Notes: generated by a model from the sequence alone, not told the origin. A DNA stretch of 64,000 bases from Burkholderia cepacia (GCF_001039005.1 NZ_LDWR01000046.1:124001-188000); one strand, 5' to 3'. Numbered from the stretch's first letter, positions 43,866-52,749 are shown. Numbers and translations are program-made.

Positions 43866-44801
43866 TCAGCCGAGCTCGGTCACGAGCTCCGGCACGAGCG
43901 CGAACAGGTCGCCAACGAGACCATAGTCGGCCACGCTGAAGATCGGCGCTTCCGGATCCTTGTTGATCGCGACGATCACCTTCGAATCCTTCATGCCGGC
44001 CAGATGCTGGATCGCCCCCGAGATGCCGACCGCGATGTACAGCTGCGGCGCGACGATCTTGCCGGTCTGGCCGACCTGATAGTCGTTCGGCACGTAGCCT
44101 GCGTCGACTGCGGCACGCGATGCGCCGAGTGCAGCCGACAGCTTGTCGGCCAGCGGCTCCAGCACCTTCGTGTAGTTCTCGCCGCTACCCAGACCGCGGC
44201 CGCCCGACACGATGATCTTCGCGCTGGTCAGTTCCGGACGGTCCAGCTTCGTCACCTCACGGCCTACGAACTGCGACTTGCCGGTGTCGGCCGCGGCCGC
44301 GATCTTCTCGACCGCTGCGCTGCCGCCTTCGGCCGCCACCGGATCGAAACCCGTCGAGCGCACCGTGATGACCTTGACCGGATCGCTCGACTGCACCGTC
44401 GCGATCGCATTGCCTGCGTAGATCGGGCGCTCGAACGTGTCGGCCGAATCGACCGCCGTGATGTCCGAGATCTGCGCGACGTCCAGCTTCGCGGCGATAC
44501 GCGGTGCAATGTTCTTGCCGTAGGCGGTAGCCGGCGCGAGGATGTGCGAGTAATCCTTCGCGATGTTCAGCGCGGTCGCTTCGACGTTTTCAGCCAGGCC
44601 CGCTTCGAGCTGCGGCGCGTCGGCCAGCAGCACCTTCGAAACACCTGCGATCTTTGCTGCCGCATCGGCCGCCGCTTGTGCGTTGTGGCCCGCGACCAGC
44701 ACGTGAATGTCGCCGCCGATCTTCGCTGCCGCCGCCACCGTGTTCAACGTCGCGGCCTTGACCGACGCGTTGTCGTGTTCTGCAATCACCAGAATCGTCA
44801 T
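43866..44801 (-). CDS. etfA: Electron transfer flavoprotein alpha subunit
   Basis: ETF alpha binds FAD and carries electrons from acyl-CoA dehydrogenases to ETF-quinone oxidoreductase. The 311-residue protein ends in the conserved FAD site SGRGLGSGENYTKVLEPLAD (variant VSGGRGLGSGENY near 202) and GKIVAPQLYIAVGISGAIQH near 245. It follows etfB by 16 bases and precedes the acyl-CoA dehydrogenase, its probable donor. Confidence 0.97.
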   Translation of the reverse strand: MTILVIAEHDNASVKAATLNTVAAAAKIGGDIHVLVAGHNAQAAADAAAKIAGVSKVLLADAPQLEAGLAENVEATALNIAKDYSHILAPATAYGKNIAPRIAAKLDVAQISDITAVDSADTFERPIYAGNAIATVQSSDPVKVITVRSTGFDPVAAEGGSAAVEKIAAAADTGKSQFVGREVTKLDRPELTSAKIIVSGGRGLGSGENYTKVLEPLADKLSAALGASRAAVDAGYVPNDYQVGQTGKIVAPQLYIAVGISGAIQHLAGMKDSKVIVAINKDPEAPIFSVADYGLVGDLFALVPELVTELG

Positions 44802-44817
44802 TTCTTTGCGCTCCCTC

Positions 44818-45567
44818 TTACAGCACCTTGGCTTCGGTCTTCAGCTTCTCGACCAGCGTCTTCACGTCCGGCACCTTCACGCCGGCCGCGCGCTTCGGCG
44901 GCTCGACCACCTTCAGCGTCTTCAGACGCGGCGCGACGTCCACGCCCAGGTCTTCCGGCTTCACGGTTTCCAGCGGCTTCTTCTTCGCCTTCATGATGTT
45001 CGGCAGCGTCACGTAGCGCGGCTCGTTCAGGCGCAGATCGGTCGTGATCACCGCCGGCAGCGTCAGCGACAGCGTTTCCGCGCCGCCGTCGACTTCGCGT
45101 GCGACCGTAGCCTTGCCGTCCGCCACCGTCACCTTCGACGCGAACGTCGCTTGCGGCAGGCCGGCCAGCGCGGCCAGCATCTGGCCCGTCTGGTTCGAAT
45201 CGTCGTCGATCGCCTGCTTGCCGAGAATCACCAGTTGCGGCTGTTCCTTGTCGACCAGCGCCTTCAGGATCTTCGCGACAGCCAGCGGCTCGACGCTGTC
45301 GGTCGATTCGACGAGGATCGCGCGATCCGCGCCGATCGCCAGCGCCGTGCGCAGCGTTTCCTGCGCCTGCGTGACGCCCACCGACACGGCGATCACTTCG
45401 GTCGCGACGCCCGCTTCCTTCAGGCGCACGGCTTCTTCAACGGCGATTTCGTCGAACGGGTTCATCGACATCTTCACGTTCGCGATGTCGACACCCGTGT
45501 TGTCCGACTTCACGCGGACCTTCACGTTGTAATCGACCACTCTTTTCACTGGCACCAGGATTTTCAT
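44818..45567 (-). CDS. etfB: Electron transfer flavoprotein beta subunit
   Basis: ETF beta pairs with EtfA and holds AMP. The 249-residue protein starts MKILVPVKRVVDYNVKVRVK and shows KMSMNPFDEIAVEEAVRLKE near 35, both typical. ATG 45567 is preferred to the GTG two codons upstream. A -10-like TATAAA (minus strand, 45611-45606) and a TetR-type palindrome further up suggest the promoter. Confidence 0.97.
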   Translation of the reverse strand: MKILVPVKRVVDYNVKVRVKSDNTGVDIANVKMSMNPFDEIAVEEAVRLKEAGVATEVIAVSVGVTQAQETLRTALAIGADRAILVESTDSVEPLAVAKILKALVDKEQPQLVILGKQAIDDDSNQTGQMLAALAGLPQATFASKVTVADGKATVAREVDGGAETLSLTLPAVITTDLRLNEPRYVTLPNIMKAKKKPLETVKPEDLGVDVAPRLKTLKVVEPPKRAAGVKVPDVKTLVEKLKTEAKVL

Positions 45568-45697
45568 GCACACGCTCCAAAGTTACGAATACGACCAGAG
45601 GCCATTTTATAGCGAGGCCTCGTGACTGCGCGGCCAAGCGGACCCAACCATCGTGGCTGTCGAGGATACCGCTTCTTGGCGACGCGCCAATGATAGC

Positions 45698-45709
45698 GAA
45701 CGATCGTTC
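45698..45709. promoter_or_regulatory. TetR-type palindrome upstream of etfBA
   Basis: GAACGATCGTTC is a perfect 12-bp palindrome 131 bases before etfB, in the 228-base gap after metQ. Its shape fits a TetR-family operator such as those of fatty-acid-degradation regulators. The regulator is not identified in this window. Confidence 0.5.
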
Positions 45710-45722
45710 TATTTTAAAAGAG

Positions 45723-45751
45723 AAAAAACCCGGACGCAAAGCCCGGGGTTT
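45723..45751 (-). terminator. Terminator-like hairpin after metQ
   Basis: AAACCCGG and CCGGGGTTT form a stem with one bulge, followed on the minus strand by six T residues. It lies 45 bases past the metQ stop. Confidence 0.55.
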
Positions 45752-45795
45752 CGATCATCGACTCTAATCTCGCCGGGCGCCCCGTGCTGCGCCTG

Positions 45796-46590
45796 TTACC
45801 AGGCGGCAATGACCGCGCCGCCGAACTTGCCTTCGATGAACTGCTTCACGTCGGCCGAATGATAGGCGGCAACGAGTTTCGCGACCCACGGCTTGTTCCG
45901 GTCCGCCTCGCGAATCGCGAGGATGTTCGCGTACGGACCGTTCGGGCCCTCGATCGCGATCGCGTCCTGTTTCGGTTTCAACCCCGCTTCCATCGCGTAG
46001 TTGGTATTGATCGCGGCCGCGTCGACGTCGCCGAGCGAGCGCGGAATCTGCGCCGCATCGAGTTCGACGATCTTCAGCTTGCGCGGATTGTCGACGATAT
46101 CGAGCGGCGTCGCCTTCAGCCCCGCATCCGCGCGCAGCTTCAGGAGGCCCTGCTTTTGCAGCAACAGCAGCGCTCGGCCGCCGTTGGTCGGATCGTTCGG
46201 CACCGCGACGCGCGCGCCCGGCTTCAGTTCGGCCAGCGACTTCACGCGCTTCGAATAGATGCCCATCGGGAACGTGACGGTATCCGCGACCTTGATCAGC
46301 TTGTAGCCGCGATCCTTCACCTGCGCCTGCAGATACGGATCGTGCTGGTAGCTGTTCGCATCGAGGTCGCCCGCCGCGAGCGCGGCGTTCGGCTGCACGT
46401 AATCGGAGAATTCGACGATGCGGATCTCGAGGCCGCTCTTCGCCGCGACCTTCTTCACCGCTTCCATGATCTGCGCGTGCGGTCCGCCCGTCACGCCCAC
46501 CTTGATGGTTTCGGCCTGCGCGTGCGCGCCCGCGAACAGCGCGGCCGCACCGAGTGCCGCCGCGAACTTCAACATGAAGCGTCGTTGCAT
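45796..46590 (-). CDS. metQ: Methionine ABC transporter substrate-binding protein MetQ
   Basis: MetQ captures methionine in the periplasm for the MetNI importer. The 264-residue protein has a signal peptide (MQRRFMLKFAAALGAAAL, cleavage likely after AQA near 26) and the NlpA/MetQ fold, with GVTGGPHAQIMEAVKK near 33 and KVADTVTFPMGIYSKRVKS near 103. It lacks the lipobox cysteine of the E. coli lipoprotein, so here it should be soluble. It is last in metN-metI-metQ, 29 bases after metI. Ligand is inferred from the family. Confidence 0.92.
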   Translation of the reverse strand: MQRRFMLKFAAALGAAALFAGAHAQAETIKVGVTGGPHAQIMEAVKKVAAKSGLEIRIVEFSDYVQPNAALAAGDLDANSYQHDPYLQAQVKDRGYKLIKVADTVTFPMGIYSKRVKSLAELKPGARVAVPNDPTNGGRALLLLQKQGLLKLRADAGLKATPLDIVDNPRKLKIVELDAAQIPRSLGDVDAAAINTNYAMEAGLKPKQDAIAIEGPNGPYANILAIREADRNKPWVAKLVAAYHSADVKQFIEGKFGGAVIAAW

Positions 46591-46619
46591 CGTGTCTCCC
46601 CTAACGGATCAATCTGGTC

Positions 46620-47273
46620 TTATTTGTGGCTCAGCCGACGCACGAGCCAGTCGCCGAACGACTGCACGATCTGCACGAACACGATCAGGATCGCGACCAC
46701 CGTCCACATCACTTCCGGCAGATAACGCTGGTAGCCGTAGCGGATCCCGAGATCGCCGAGCCCGCCGCCGCCGATCGCGCCGGCCATCGCCGAGTAACCG
46801 ACCAGCGACACAAACGTGATCGTCAGGCCCGCGACGACGCCCGGCAGCGATTCGGGCAACAGCACCTTGAATACGATCTGCGACGTGGTCGCGCCCATCG
46901 CTTGCGCGGCCTCGATCAGCCCGCGGTCGACCTCGCGCAGCGCCGTCTCGACGAGACGCGCAATGAACGGTGCCGCCGCGAGCGTCAGCGGCACGACCGC
47001 CGCAGCCGTGCCGATCGACGAACCCGTGACGAGCCGCGTGAACGGGATCACCGCGACCAGCAGGATGATGAACGGCGTCGAACGGACGGCATTCACGATG
47101 CCGCCGAGCACGCGATTCACCGCGAGGTTCTGCAGCACGCCCTGGCGGTCGGTCAGGTAGAGCAGCACGCCGAGCGGCAGCCCGACGAGCGCGCCGACCG
47201 CCCCGGAGATGCCGACCATGATCAGCGTCTCCCAGAACGACTGCACGAACATATCGAACATCTCACTCAACAT
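46620..47273 (-). CDS. metI: Methionine ABC transporter permease MetI
   Basis: The 217-residue permease has five hydrophobic segments and the EAA loop (QAMGATTSQIVFKVLLPESLPG, near 128-149) that contacts the ATPase. NAVRSTPFIILLVAVIP near 60 is typical of MetI. It overlaps the end of metN by 11 bases and precedes metQ. Confidence 0.95.
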   Translation of the reverse strand: MLSEMFDMFVQSFWETLIMVGISGAVGALVGLPLGVLLYLTDRQGVLQNLAVNRVLGGIVNAVRSTPFIILLVAVIPFTRLVTGSSIGTAAAVVPLTLAAAPFIARLVETALREVDRGLIEAAQAMGATTSQIVFKVLLPESLPGVVAGLTITFVSLVGYSAMAGAIGGGGLGDLGIRYGYQRYLPEVMWTVVAILIVFVQIVQSFGDWLVRRLSHK

Positions 47274-48297
47274 ACGAAAGCTCCTCTACCACCACACCTT
47301 GCTCGCGCAGGAACGCGAGCGCCTGCCCGACCTTGCCCGGCTCGCCGCCCGCGAGCACCGCGAGCGAACCGAATGCCTGCCCCTGGATCTCGTCGATCTG
47401 GCCGTGCAGGATGTTGAAATCGAGTTCGTACCGGCGGATCGTCTCCGACAGGATCGGCTGGTCGACACCCGAGCCCGTGAACGCGAGCCGCAGCAGATGC
47501 CCGCTGCCCGTCTTCAGCCGCTCGGCCACACGCGCCTTCAGCGCGGGCGGCAGTTCCTGCGCGATCACGTCGCCGATCAGCGCGCGCGTCACTTCGTGAT
47601 GCGGCTGCAGGAACACGTCGATCACACGGCCCTCCTCGACCACGCGCCCCGCATCGAGCACCGCGACGCGATCGCACACTTGCTTGATCACTTCCATCTG
47701 GTGCGTGATCAGCACGATCGTCAGGCCGAGTTCGCGGTTGATGCGCTTCAGCAGGTCGAGGATCGAACGCGTGGTCTCGGGATCGAGCGCGGACGTCGCT
47801 TCGTCCGACAACAGCACTTTCGGCTGGCTCGCGAGCGCGCGTGCGATGCCGACGCGCTGCTTCTGTCCGCCGCTGATCTGCGCCGGATAACGATCCTTCT
47901 GCGCGGACAGCCCGACGAGGTCGAGCAGCGGCAGCACGGCAGCCTCGATGTCGGCACGGCTTGCGCCGGCCAGCTCGAGCGGCAACGCGACGTTGTCGAA
48001 CACCGTGCGCGACGACAGCAGGTTGAAGTGCTGGAAAATCATGCCGATCTCGCGGCGCGCCTCGCGCAGCTGGCCTGCCGGCAGCAGCGTGAGATCGCGC
48101 CCGCCGACGACGACATTGCCTTCGGTCGGCCGCGTGAGCAGGTTGATGGTGCGCACGAGCGTGCTCTTGCCGGCGCCGCTTCGGCCGATGATGCCGAACA
48201 CCTCGCCCTGCGGAATCGTCAGGTTGACGTTGTGCAGCGCCTCGACCCAGCCGCTCGGCCCGGGAAAACGCTGCGAAAGATTGCGTAATTCGATCAT
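47263..48297 (-). CDS. metN: Methionine ABC transporter ATP-binding protein MetN
   Basis: MetN drives methionine uptake. The 344-residue ATPase has Walker A GRSGAGKST (near 38), signature ISGGQKQRVGIARAL (near 142), Walker B VLLSDEATSALDPET and the H-loop ITHQMEVIKQ. A C-terminal NIL domain (about 265-344), the regulatory methionine-binding part, is present. The start MIELRNLSQRFP at 48297 has no Shine-Dalgarno, and a terminator-like hairpin ends 10 bases before it. An in-frame ATG at 48420 would add 41 residues reading through that hairpin and is less likely. Confidence 0.94.
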   Translation of the reverse strand: MIELRNLSQRFPGPSGWVEALHNVNLTIPQGEVFGIIGRSGAGKSTLVRTINLLTRPTEGNVVVGGRDLTLLPAGQLREARREIGMIFQHFNLLSSRTVFDNVALPLELAGASRADIEAAVLPLLDLVGLSAQKDRYPAQISGGQKQRVGIARALASQPKVLLSDEATSALDPETTRSILDLLKRINRELGLTIVLITHQMEVIKQVCDRVAVLDAGRVVEEGRVIDVFLQPHHEVTRALIGDVIAQELPPALKARVAERLKTGSGHLLRLAFTGSGVDQPILSETIRRYELDFNILHGQIDEIQGQAFGSLAVLAGGEPGKVGQALAFLREQGVVVEELSYVE

Positions 48298-48300
48298 GTA

Positions 48301-48347
48301 AACAAAACGGCGGCCGGCTGGCGAGTTGGCCCGCCAGTCGGCCGCCG
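48301..48347 (-). terminator. Terminator-like hairpin in the metN leader
   Basis: Two 16-base arms (48308-48323 and 48332-48347) pair with a single G-T wobble around an 8-base loop. On the minus strand the stem is followed by TTTTGTT and then the metN ATG. No other minus-strand gene lies close upstream, so this may be a conditional (attenuator) or occluding structure rather than a normal gene end. Confidence 0.6.
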
Positions 48348-48515
48348 ATGGATCTGGAATAACCGCCGATTTTACCGCAAACCCCTCATTCCCCTTAATA
48401 ATCGATTTCGATCTTTTCATAACTACAAGAAATTAGAGGGGCGCTGCTGGCCCGCCGCAGGAATGCCGCGACTATGATCCGGAACACGCATGCCAACGAA
48501 CAGGGGACACGCCAG

Positions 48516-49436
48516 ATGACCGCCACCACCACGCCGGCCGCCGCGCCCGCCACCGCCGGATCGGCGCCTTCGTCGCCGCCCGCGCCGAAAATGGGCCGGC
48601 TGCGTACCGCGGACGGGCTCGAACTGGCGTCGTACCGCTGGCCGGCCGGCGACGACACGGTGCCGCCGCGCGCGACGATCGCGCTCGTGCACGGCCTCGC
48701 CGAACACGCGGGCCGTTATGCCGCGCTCGCCGGCCGGCTGAACGCGGCCGGCATCGACGTGCTCGCGATCGACCTGCGCGGGCACGGCCAGTCGCCCGGC
48801 AAACGCGCGTGGGTCGAACGCTTCGACGGCTACCTGAACGATGCGGATGCACTGGTTGCCGAAGCGGCGCGCGGTCATTCGCCGTTGTTCCTGATGGGAC
48901 ACAGCATGGGCGGCGCGGTCGCGGCGCTGTACGCGATCGAACGCGCGCCGGCCCGTGGCCACGCGCTGACGGGCCTCGTGTTGTCGAGCCCGGCGCTCGC
49001 GCCGGGGCGCGACGTGCCGCGCTGGATGCTGGCGGTGAGCCGTATCATCAGCCGCGCATGGCCCACCTTCCCCGCGATCAGGATCGATGCGGCGCTGCTG
49101 TCGCGCGATCCGGCCATCGTCGCAGCCAATCGCGCCGATCCGCTCGTGCATCACGGCGCGGTGCCCGCACGCACCGGCGCGGAAATTCTCGACGCGATGG
49201 CGCGGATCGAAAGCGGCCGCGGCGCGCTGCGCGTACCGGTACTCGTCTATCACGGCACCGCGGACAAGCTGACCGAACCCGACGGCAGCCGCGCGTTCGG
49301 CGCGCGCGTCGGCTCGCCCGATCGTACGCTGACGCTATACGAAGGCGGCTTCCACGAAACGATGAACGATCTCGAACGCGACCGCGTGATCGACGCGCTG
49401 ATCGCGTGGATTCACGCGCGCGTGCCGACGCGCTGA
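48516..49436 (+). CDS. Alpha/beta hydrolase, monoacylglycerol-lipase-like
   Basis: The 306-residue serine hydrolase belongs to the Hydrolase_4 / monoacylglycerol lipase group. VHGLAEHAGRYAALAGRL (near 69) is the oxyanion-hole region with the MGL-type HG. GHSMGGAVA (near 128) holds the nucleophile serine. An aspartate in YHGTADKLTEPDG and a histidine in EGGFHETMND near the C-terminus complete the triad. The first 30 residues are a Thr/Ala/Pro-rich arm. ATG 48516 is preferred over 48474 because AGGGGA lies 8 bases upstream. Substrate unverified. Confidence 0.88.
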   Translation: MTATTTPAAAPATAGSAPSSPPAPKMGRLRTADGLELASYRWPAGDDTVPPRATIALVHGLAEHAGRYAALAGRLNAAGIDVLAIDLRGHGQSPGKRAWVERFDGYLNDADALVAEAARGHSPLFLMGHSMGGAVAALYAIERAPARGHALTGLVLSSPALAPGRDVPRWMLAVSRIISRAWPTFPAIRIDAALLSRDPAIVAANRADPLVHHGAVPARTGAEILDAMARIESGRGALRVPVLVYHGTADKLTEPDGSRAFGARVGSPDRTLTLYEGGFHETMNDLERDRVIDALIAWIHARVPTR

Positions 49437-49459
49437 GCGCGCGCGGCCCGGCCGGCCGG

Positions 49460-50383
49460 TCAGATGCCGGCCAGCACGCGCAGGTGCGCGACGACGCTGC
49501 GCCCGAGCGCGGACAGGTTGTAGCCGCCTTCGAGGCAGCTCACGATACGGCCCTGCGCATGACGGCGCGCGACGTCGACGATCTGCGCGGTCAGCCATTC
49601 GAAGTCGGCCTCGACGAGGCCGAGGTTGCCGATGTCGTCCTCGCGGTGCGCATCGAAGCCGGCCGACACGAACAGCATCTGCGGCTTGAACGCGTCGAGA
49701 CGCGGAAGCCAGAACATGTCGACGGCTTCGCGGATCGCCATCCCGTTGCTGCGCGCGGGCATCGGCAGGTTGACCATGTTCGGCGCCTGGTGATCGACGC
49801 CCGAGAACGGGTACAGCGGATGCTGGAAGAAGCTGCACATCAGCACGCGCTCGTCGTTCGCGAACGCAGCCTCGGTGCCGTTGCCGTGGTGCACGTCGAA
49901 ATCGATGATCGCGACACGCTCGAGACCGTGTACGTCGAGCGCATGCCGCGCGGCGATAGCGACGTTGTTGAAGAAGCAGAAACCCATCGCGCGCGCGGGC
50001 TCCGCATGGTGGCCAGGCGGGCGGACGCCGCAGAATGCATTCGCGTAGCGGCCTTCGATCACCGCGTCGGTCGCCGCGATCGCGGCGCCGGCCGCACGCA
50101 GTGCCGCGCGCCACGTATCGCGGTTCATCAGCGTATCGGGATCGATCTCGACGTAGCCGTCGACCGGCGTCATGCTCCGGATGTAGTCGATGTGCGCCTG
50201 CGTATGCACACGGCCCAGCGCCACTTCGCTCGCGAACGGCGCGGTTTCGTGCACGATCAGGTCGTCGATGCGGCTCGCAATCAGTTGATCCTGGATCGCC
50301 GACAATCGGGCCGGGCATTCCGGATGCCATTCCCCCATCTCGTGCAGCATGCAGTCGGGGTGCGTATAGAAAGCGGTTGCCAT
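49460..50383 (-). CDS. Histone-deacetylase-family amidohydrolase
   Basis: This 307-residue zinc enzyme removes acyl groups from lysine or polyamine substrates. HPECPARLSAIQDQL (near 18), RPPGHHAEPARAMGFCFFNN (near 122) and IDFDVHHGNGTE (near 158) carry the charge-relay histidines and zinc ligands, and SCLEGGYNLSALG (near 281) supplies the terminal motif. It is the class II-like bacterial branch, with acetylpolyamine and acetyl-lysine hydrolases as relatives. It faces the hydrolase convergently with 23 bases between. Confidence 0.92.
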   Translation of the reverse strand: MATAFYTHPDCMLHEMGEWHPECPARLSAIQDQLIASRIDDLIVHETAPFASEVALGRVHTQAHIDYIRSMTPVDGYVEIDPDTLMNRDTWRAALRAAGAAIAATDAVIEGRYANAFCGVRPPGHHAEPARAMGFCFFNNVAIAARHALDVHGLERVAIIDFDVHHGNGTEAAFANDERVLMCSFFQHPLYPFSGVDHQAPNMVNLPMPARSNGMAIREAVDMFWLPRLDAFKPQMLFVSAGFDAHREDDIGNLGLVEADFEWLTAQIVDVARRHAQGRIVSCLEGGYNLSALGRSVVAHLRVLAGI

Positions 50384-50551
50384 AAGCTGTCATCGGCAGC
50401 GCGCGGTGCGCCGCAGGTCTCCATCAATGATGTCCATCGTCTGCCGCGAATTCGCCGCTAACTTACCACAACGGGGGCCCGCTTCGCCCCGACGCGCCGG
50501 ATGCGCAGGTATACTGCGCCGAACACAATCGCCCTGTCCGCCCGCTTCGAC

Positions 50552-51769
50552 ATGAATTCCAGCAAGCCTGCCGCCCTTCTCTCCGCGCTGTTCCGTGTTC
50601 GCGGCCCGCTCGTTGCCGCCGCCGTCGTCGCGGCCCTCGGCGCCACGCCTGCCGGCGCGCAGACGCAACCCGCGAAGTCCGCAGGCAAGCTCGTCGCGCA
50701 GGCACAGCCCCAGCAGCCGTCGCCACCGGGCCAGACCTTCGAAGAGGAAATCGTTCCGCAGCGTTACGCGAACAACGCGAAGGTCGACGCGTTCATCGAC
50801 GAGATGGTCAGCCGCAACGGCTTCGACTCCACGAGCCTGCATGCGCTGTTCTCGCGCATCAGCTATTCGGCGACGGCCGTCAAGCTCGTGAAGCCCGCCG
50901 CGTCGCCGACGGTCAAGAACTGGCGCGTCTATCGCTCGCGCTTCATCGAGCCGATCCGCATCAACGCGGGCGTGAAGTTCTGGAAGGCGAACCAGGCAAC
51001 GCTGCAGCGCGCCTCCGCAGAATTCGGCGTGCCGCCCGAGGTGATCGTCGGCATCATCGGTGTCGAGACGATCTATGGCCGCTACATGGGCAATTTCCGC
51101 GTGCTCGACGCGCTGACGACGCTCACATTCGACTACCCGGACACGCCGAATCGCGACAGTCGCCAGGCGACGTTCCGCAAGAACCTCGAGGATTTCCTGG
51201 TCTGGACTCGCGACAACCAGCTCGATCCGACCACCGTGCTCGGTTCGTATACGGGCGCAATCGGGATTCCGCAGTTCCTGCCGAGCAGCATCCGCGAATA
51301 TGCGGTCGACTTCGACGGCACGGGCCATGTCGATCTGCGCAGCAGCCCGGTCGACGCGATCGGCAGTGTCGCGAACTACCTGAAGCAGCACGGCTGGGAA
51401 ACCGATCGCCCGGTGGTCTGGCAGATCACGCCCGACACGGGCAGCCTGGGCATTGCACAAGCCGCCGCCGACGGCCAGCCCGAACCGCACTGGGCGCTGT
51501 CGCAACTGCTGCGCGCTGGCATGACGCTGAACGAGCCGACGGTCAACATCACCACCGAAGCCGGCACGCCCGTGACCGTGGTCGACCTGCCGTCGCCGGG
51601 GCGCGCGACGGAATACATGCTCGGTCTCAAGAATTTCTACGTGCTGACGCGCTACAACCGCAGCTTCTTCTACGCACTCACCGTGTACCAGCTCGGCGAA
51701 GCCGTGAAGGCGCAGATGGAAGCCAGCGGCGCGCTGAGCCCGGCCGACGCCGACGCACAGTCGCAGTAA
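50552..51769 (+). CDS. mltB: Lytic murein transglycosylase B (MltB type)
   Basis: The 405-residue enzyme cleaves peptidoglycan glycan strands with anhydro-muramic ends. A signal peptide (cleavage probably after AGA near 35) is followed by a Gln/Pro linker and the SLT_2/MltB domain. The catalytic glutamate is in GVETIYGRYMGNFRVLDAL (near 171), and GAIGIPQFLPSSIREYAVDF (near 235) and ALTVYQLGEAVK (near 381) are also family markers. No lipobox is seen, unlike E. coli MltB, so it should be periplasmic and soluble. TATACT at 50510 may be its -10. Confidence 0.92.
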   Translation: MNSSKPAALLSALFRVRGPLVAAAVVAALGATPAGAQTQPAKSAGKLVAQAQPQQPSPPGQTFEEEIVPQRYANNAKVDAFIDEMVSRNGFDSTSLHALFSRISYSATAVKLVKPAASPTVKNWRVYRSRFIEPIRINAGVKFWKANQATLQRASAEFGVPPEVIVGIIGVETIYGRYMGNFRVLDALTTLTFDYPDTPNRDSRQATFRKNLEDFLVWTRDNQLDPTTVLGSYTGAIGIPQFLPSSIREYAVDFDGTGHVDLRSSPVDAIGSVANYLKQHGWETDRPVVWQITPDTGSLGIAQAAADGQPEPHWALSQLLRAGMTLNEPTVNITTEAGTPVTVVDLPSPGRATEYMLGLKNFYVLTRYNRSFFYALTVYQLGEAVKAQMEASGALSPADADAQSQ

Positions 51770-51786
51770 GCACGGCCCACCCAAAG

Positions 51787-51816
51787 AAAAAACGCCGCTC
51801 GTGCGGCGTTTTTTTT
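51787..51816. terminator. Bidirectional intrinsic terminator
   Basis: An 8-bp stem (51791-51798 with 51803-51810) is flanked by A and T runs on both sides, ending mltB (+) and cysM (-). Confidence 0.88.
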
Positions 51817-51846
51817 ATCTCGTGCGCGACGCATGCGACCCCGCGC

Positions 51847-52749
51847 TCACGCGGGGAACACGCCCGTGGACAGGTAGCGGTCGCCGCGATCGCAGATGAT
51901 GAACACGATCGTCGCATTCTCGACCTGACGCGCGATGCGCATCGCGACTTCGCACGCGCCGCCCGACGAAATGCCCGCGAAGATGCCTTCGACCGCCGCG
52001 AGCCGGCGCGCCATCGTTTCCGACGCGGCCTGGCTCACGCTCTCGACGCGGTCGACACGGCTGCGATCGAAGATCGTCGGCATGTACGCTTCCGGCCACT
52101 TGCGAATGCCCGGAATGCGCGAGCCGTCTTCCGGCTGCGCACCGACGATCTCGATCGCCGGGTTCTGTTCCTTCAGGTAACGCGACGTACCCATGATCGT
52201 GCCCGTCGTGCCCATGGCCGACACGAAGTGCGTGATGCGCCCTTCGGTATCGCGCCAGATCTCCGGGCCCGTCGCTTCGTAGTGCGCAATGGGATTGTCG
52301 GGGTTCGCGAACTGGTCGAGGATCACGCCCTTGCCTTCGCGCTGCATCTGGTCCGCGAGATCGCGCGCCAGTTCCATCCCGCCCTTCACCGGCGTCAGGA
52401 CGATTTCGGCACCGTAAGCGGCCATGCTCTGGCGGCGCTCGACCGACAGATCCTCCGGCATGATCAGCACCATCTTGTAGCCGCGGATCGCCGCGGCCAT
52501 CGCCAGTGCGATGCCCGTGTTGCCGCTCGTCGCCTCGATCAGCGTATCGCCCGGCTTGATGCGCCCGCGCGCCTCGGCCTTGCTGATCATCGACAGCGCC
52601 GGGCGATCCTTCACGGAACCGGCCGGGTTGTTGCCTTCGAGCTTCGCGAGCACCACGTTGTTGCGCGCGCGAATCTCGTCGTCCGGCAAGCGGACCAGTT
52701 GCACGAGCGGCGTATTGCCGATCGTGTCTTCGATAGTTTTGTAAGCCAT
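51847..52749 (-). CDS. cysM: Cysteine synthase B CysM
   Basis: CysM makes cysteine from O-acetylserine and sulphide or thiosulphate. The 300-residue PLP enzyme has the Schiff-base lysine in NPAGSVKDRPA (near 46), the phosphate loop TSGNTGIALA (near 72), and GTTGTIMGTSRYLKEQNP near 178. The ISSGGACEVAM region near 257 supports the B isoform. ATG 52749 is the family start; the longer upstream frame is rejected. Confidence 0.95.
   Translation of the reverse strand: MAYKTIEDTIGNTPLVQLVRLPDDEIRARNNVVLAKLEGNNPAGSVKDRPALSMISKAEARGRIKPGDTLIEATSGNTGIALAMAAAIRGYKMVLIMPEDLSVERRQSMAAYGAEIVLTPVKGGMELARDLADQMQREGKGVILDQFANPDNPIAHYEATGPEIWRDTEGRITHFVSAMGTTGTIMGTSRYLKEQNPAIEIVGAQPEDGSRIPGIRKWPEAYMPTIFDRSRVDRVESVSQAASETMARRLAAVEGIFAGISSGGACEVAMRIARQVENATIVFIICDRGDRYLSTGVFPA

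Noticed and set aside
41961..44996. A 1011-codon plus-strand open frame
   Set aside because: It is antisense to the acyl-CoA dehydrogenase and etfA genes, whose products show clear family motifs; the frame has none.
48298..48420. A 41-residue N-terminal extension of MetN from the ATG at 48420
   Set aside because: It would read through the hairpin and adds residues outside the ABC fold; the internal ATG gives the usual start. It is kept open in the findings because the start lacks a ribosome binding site.
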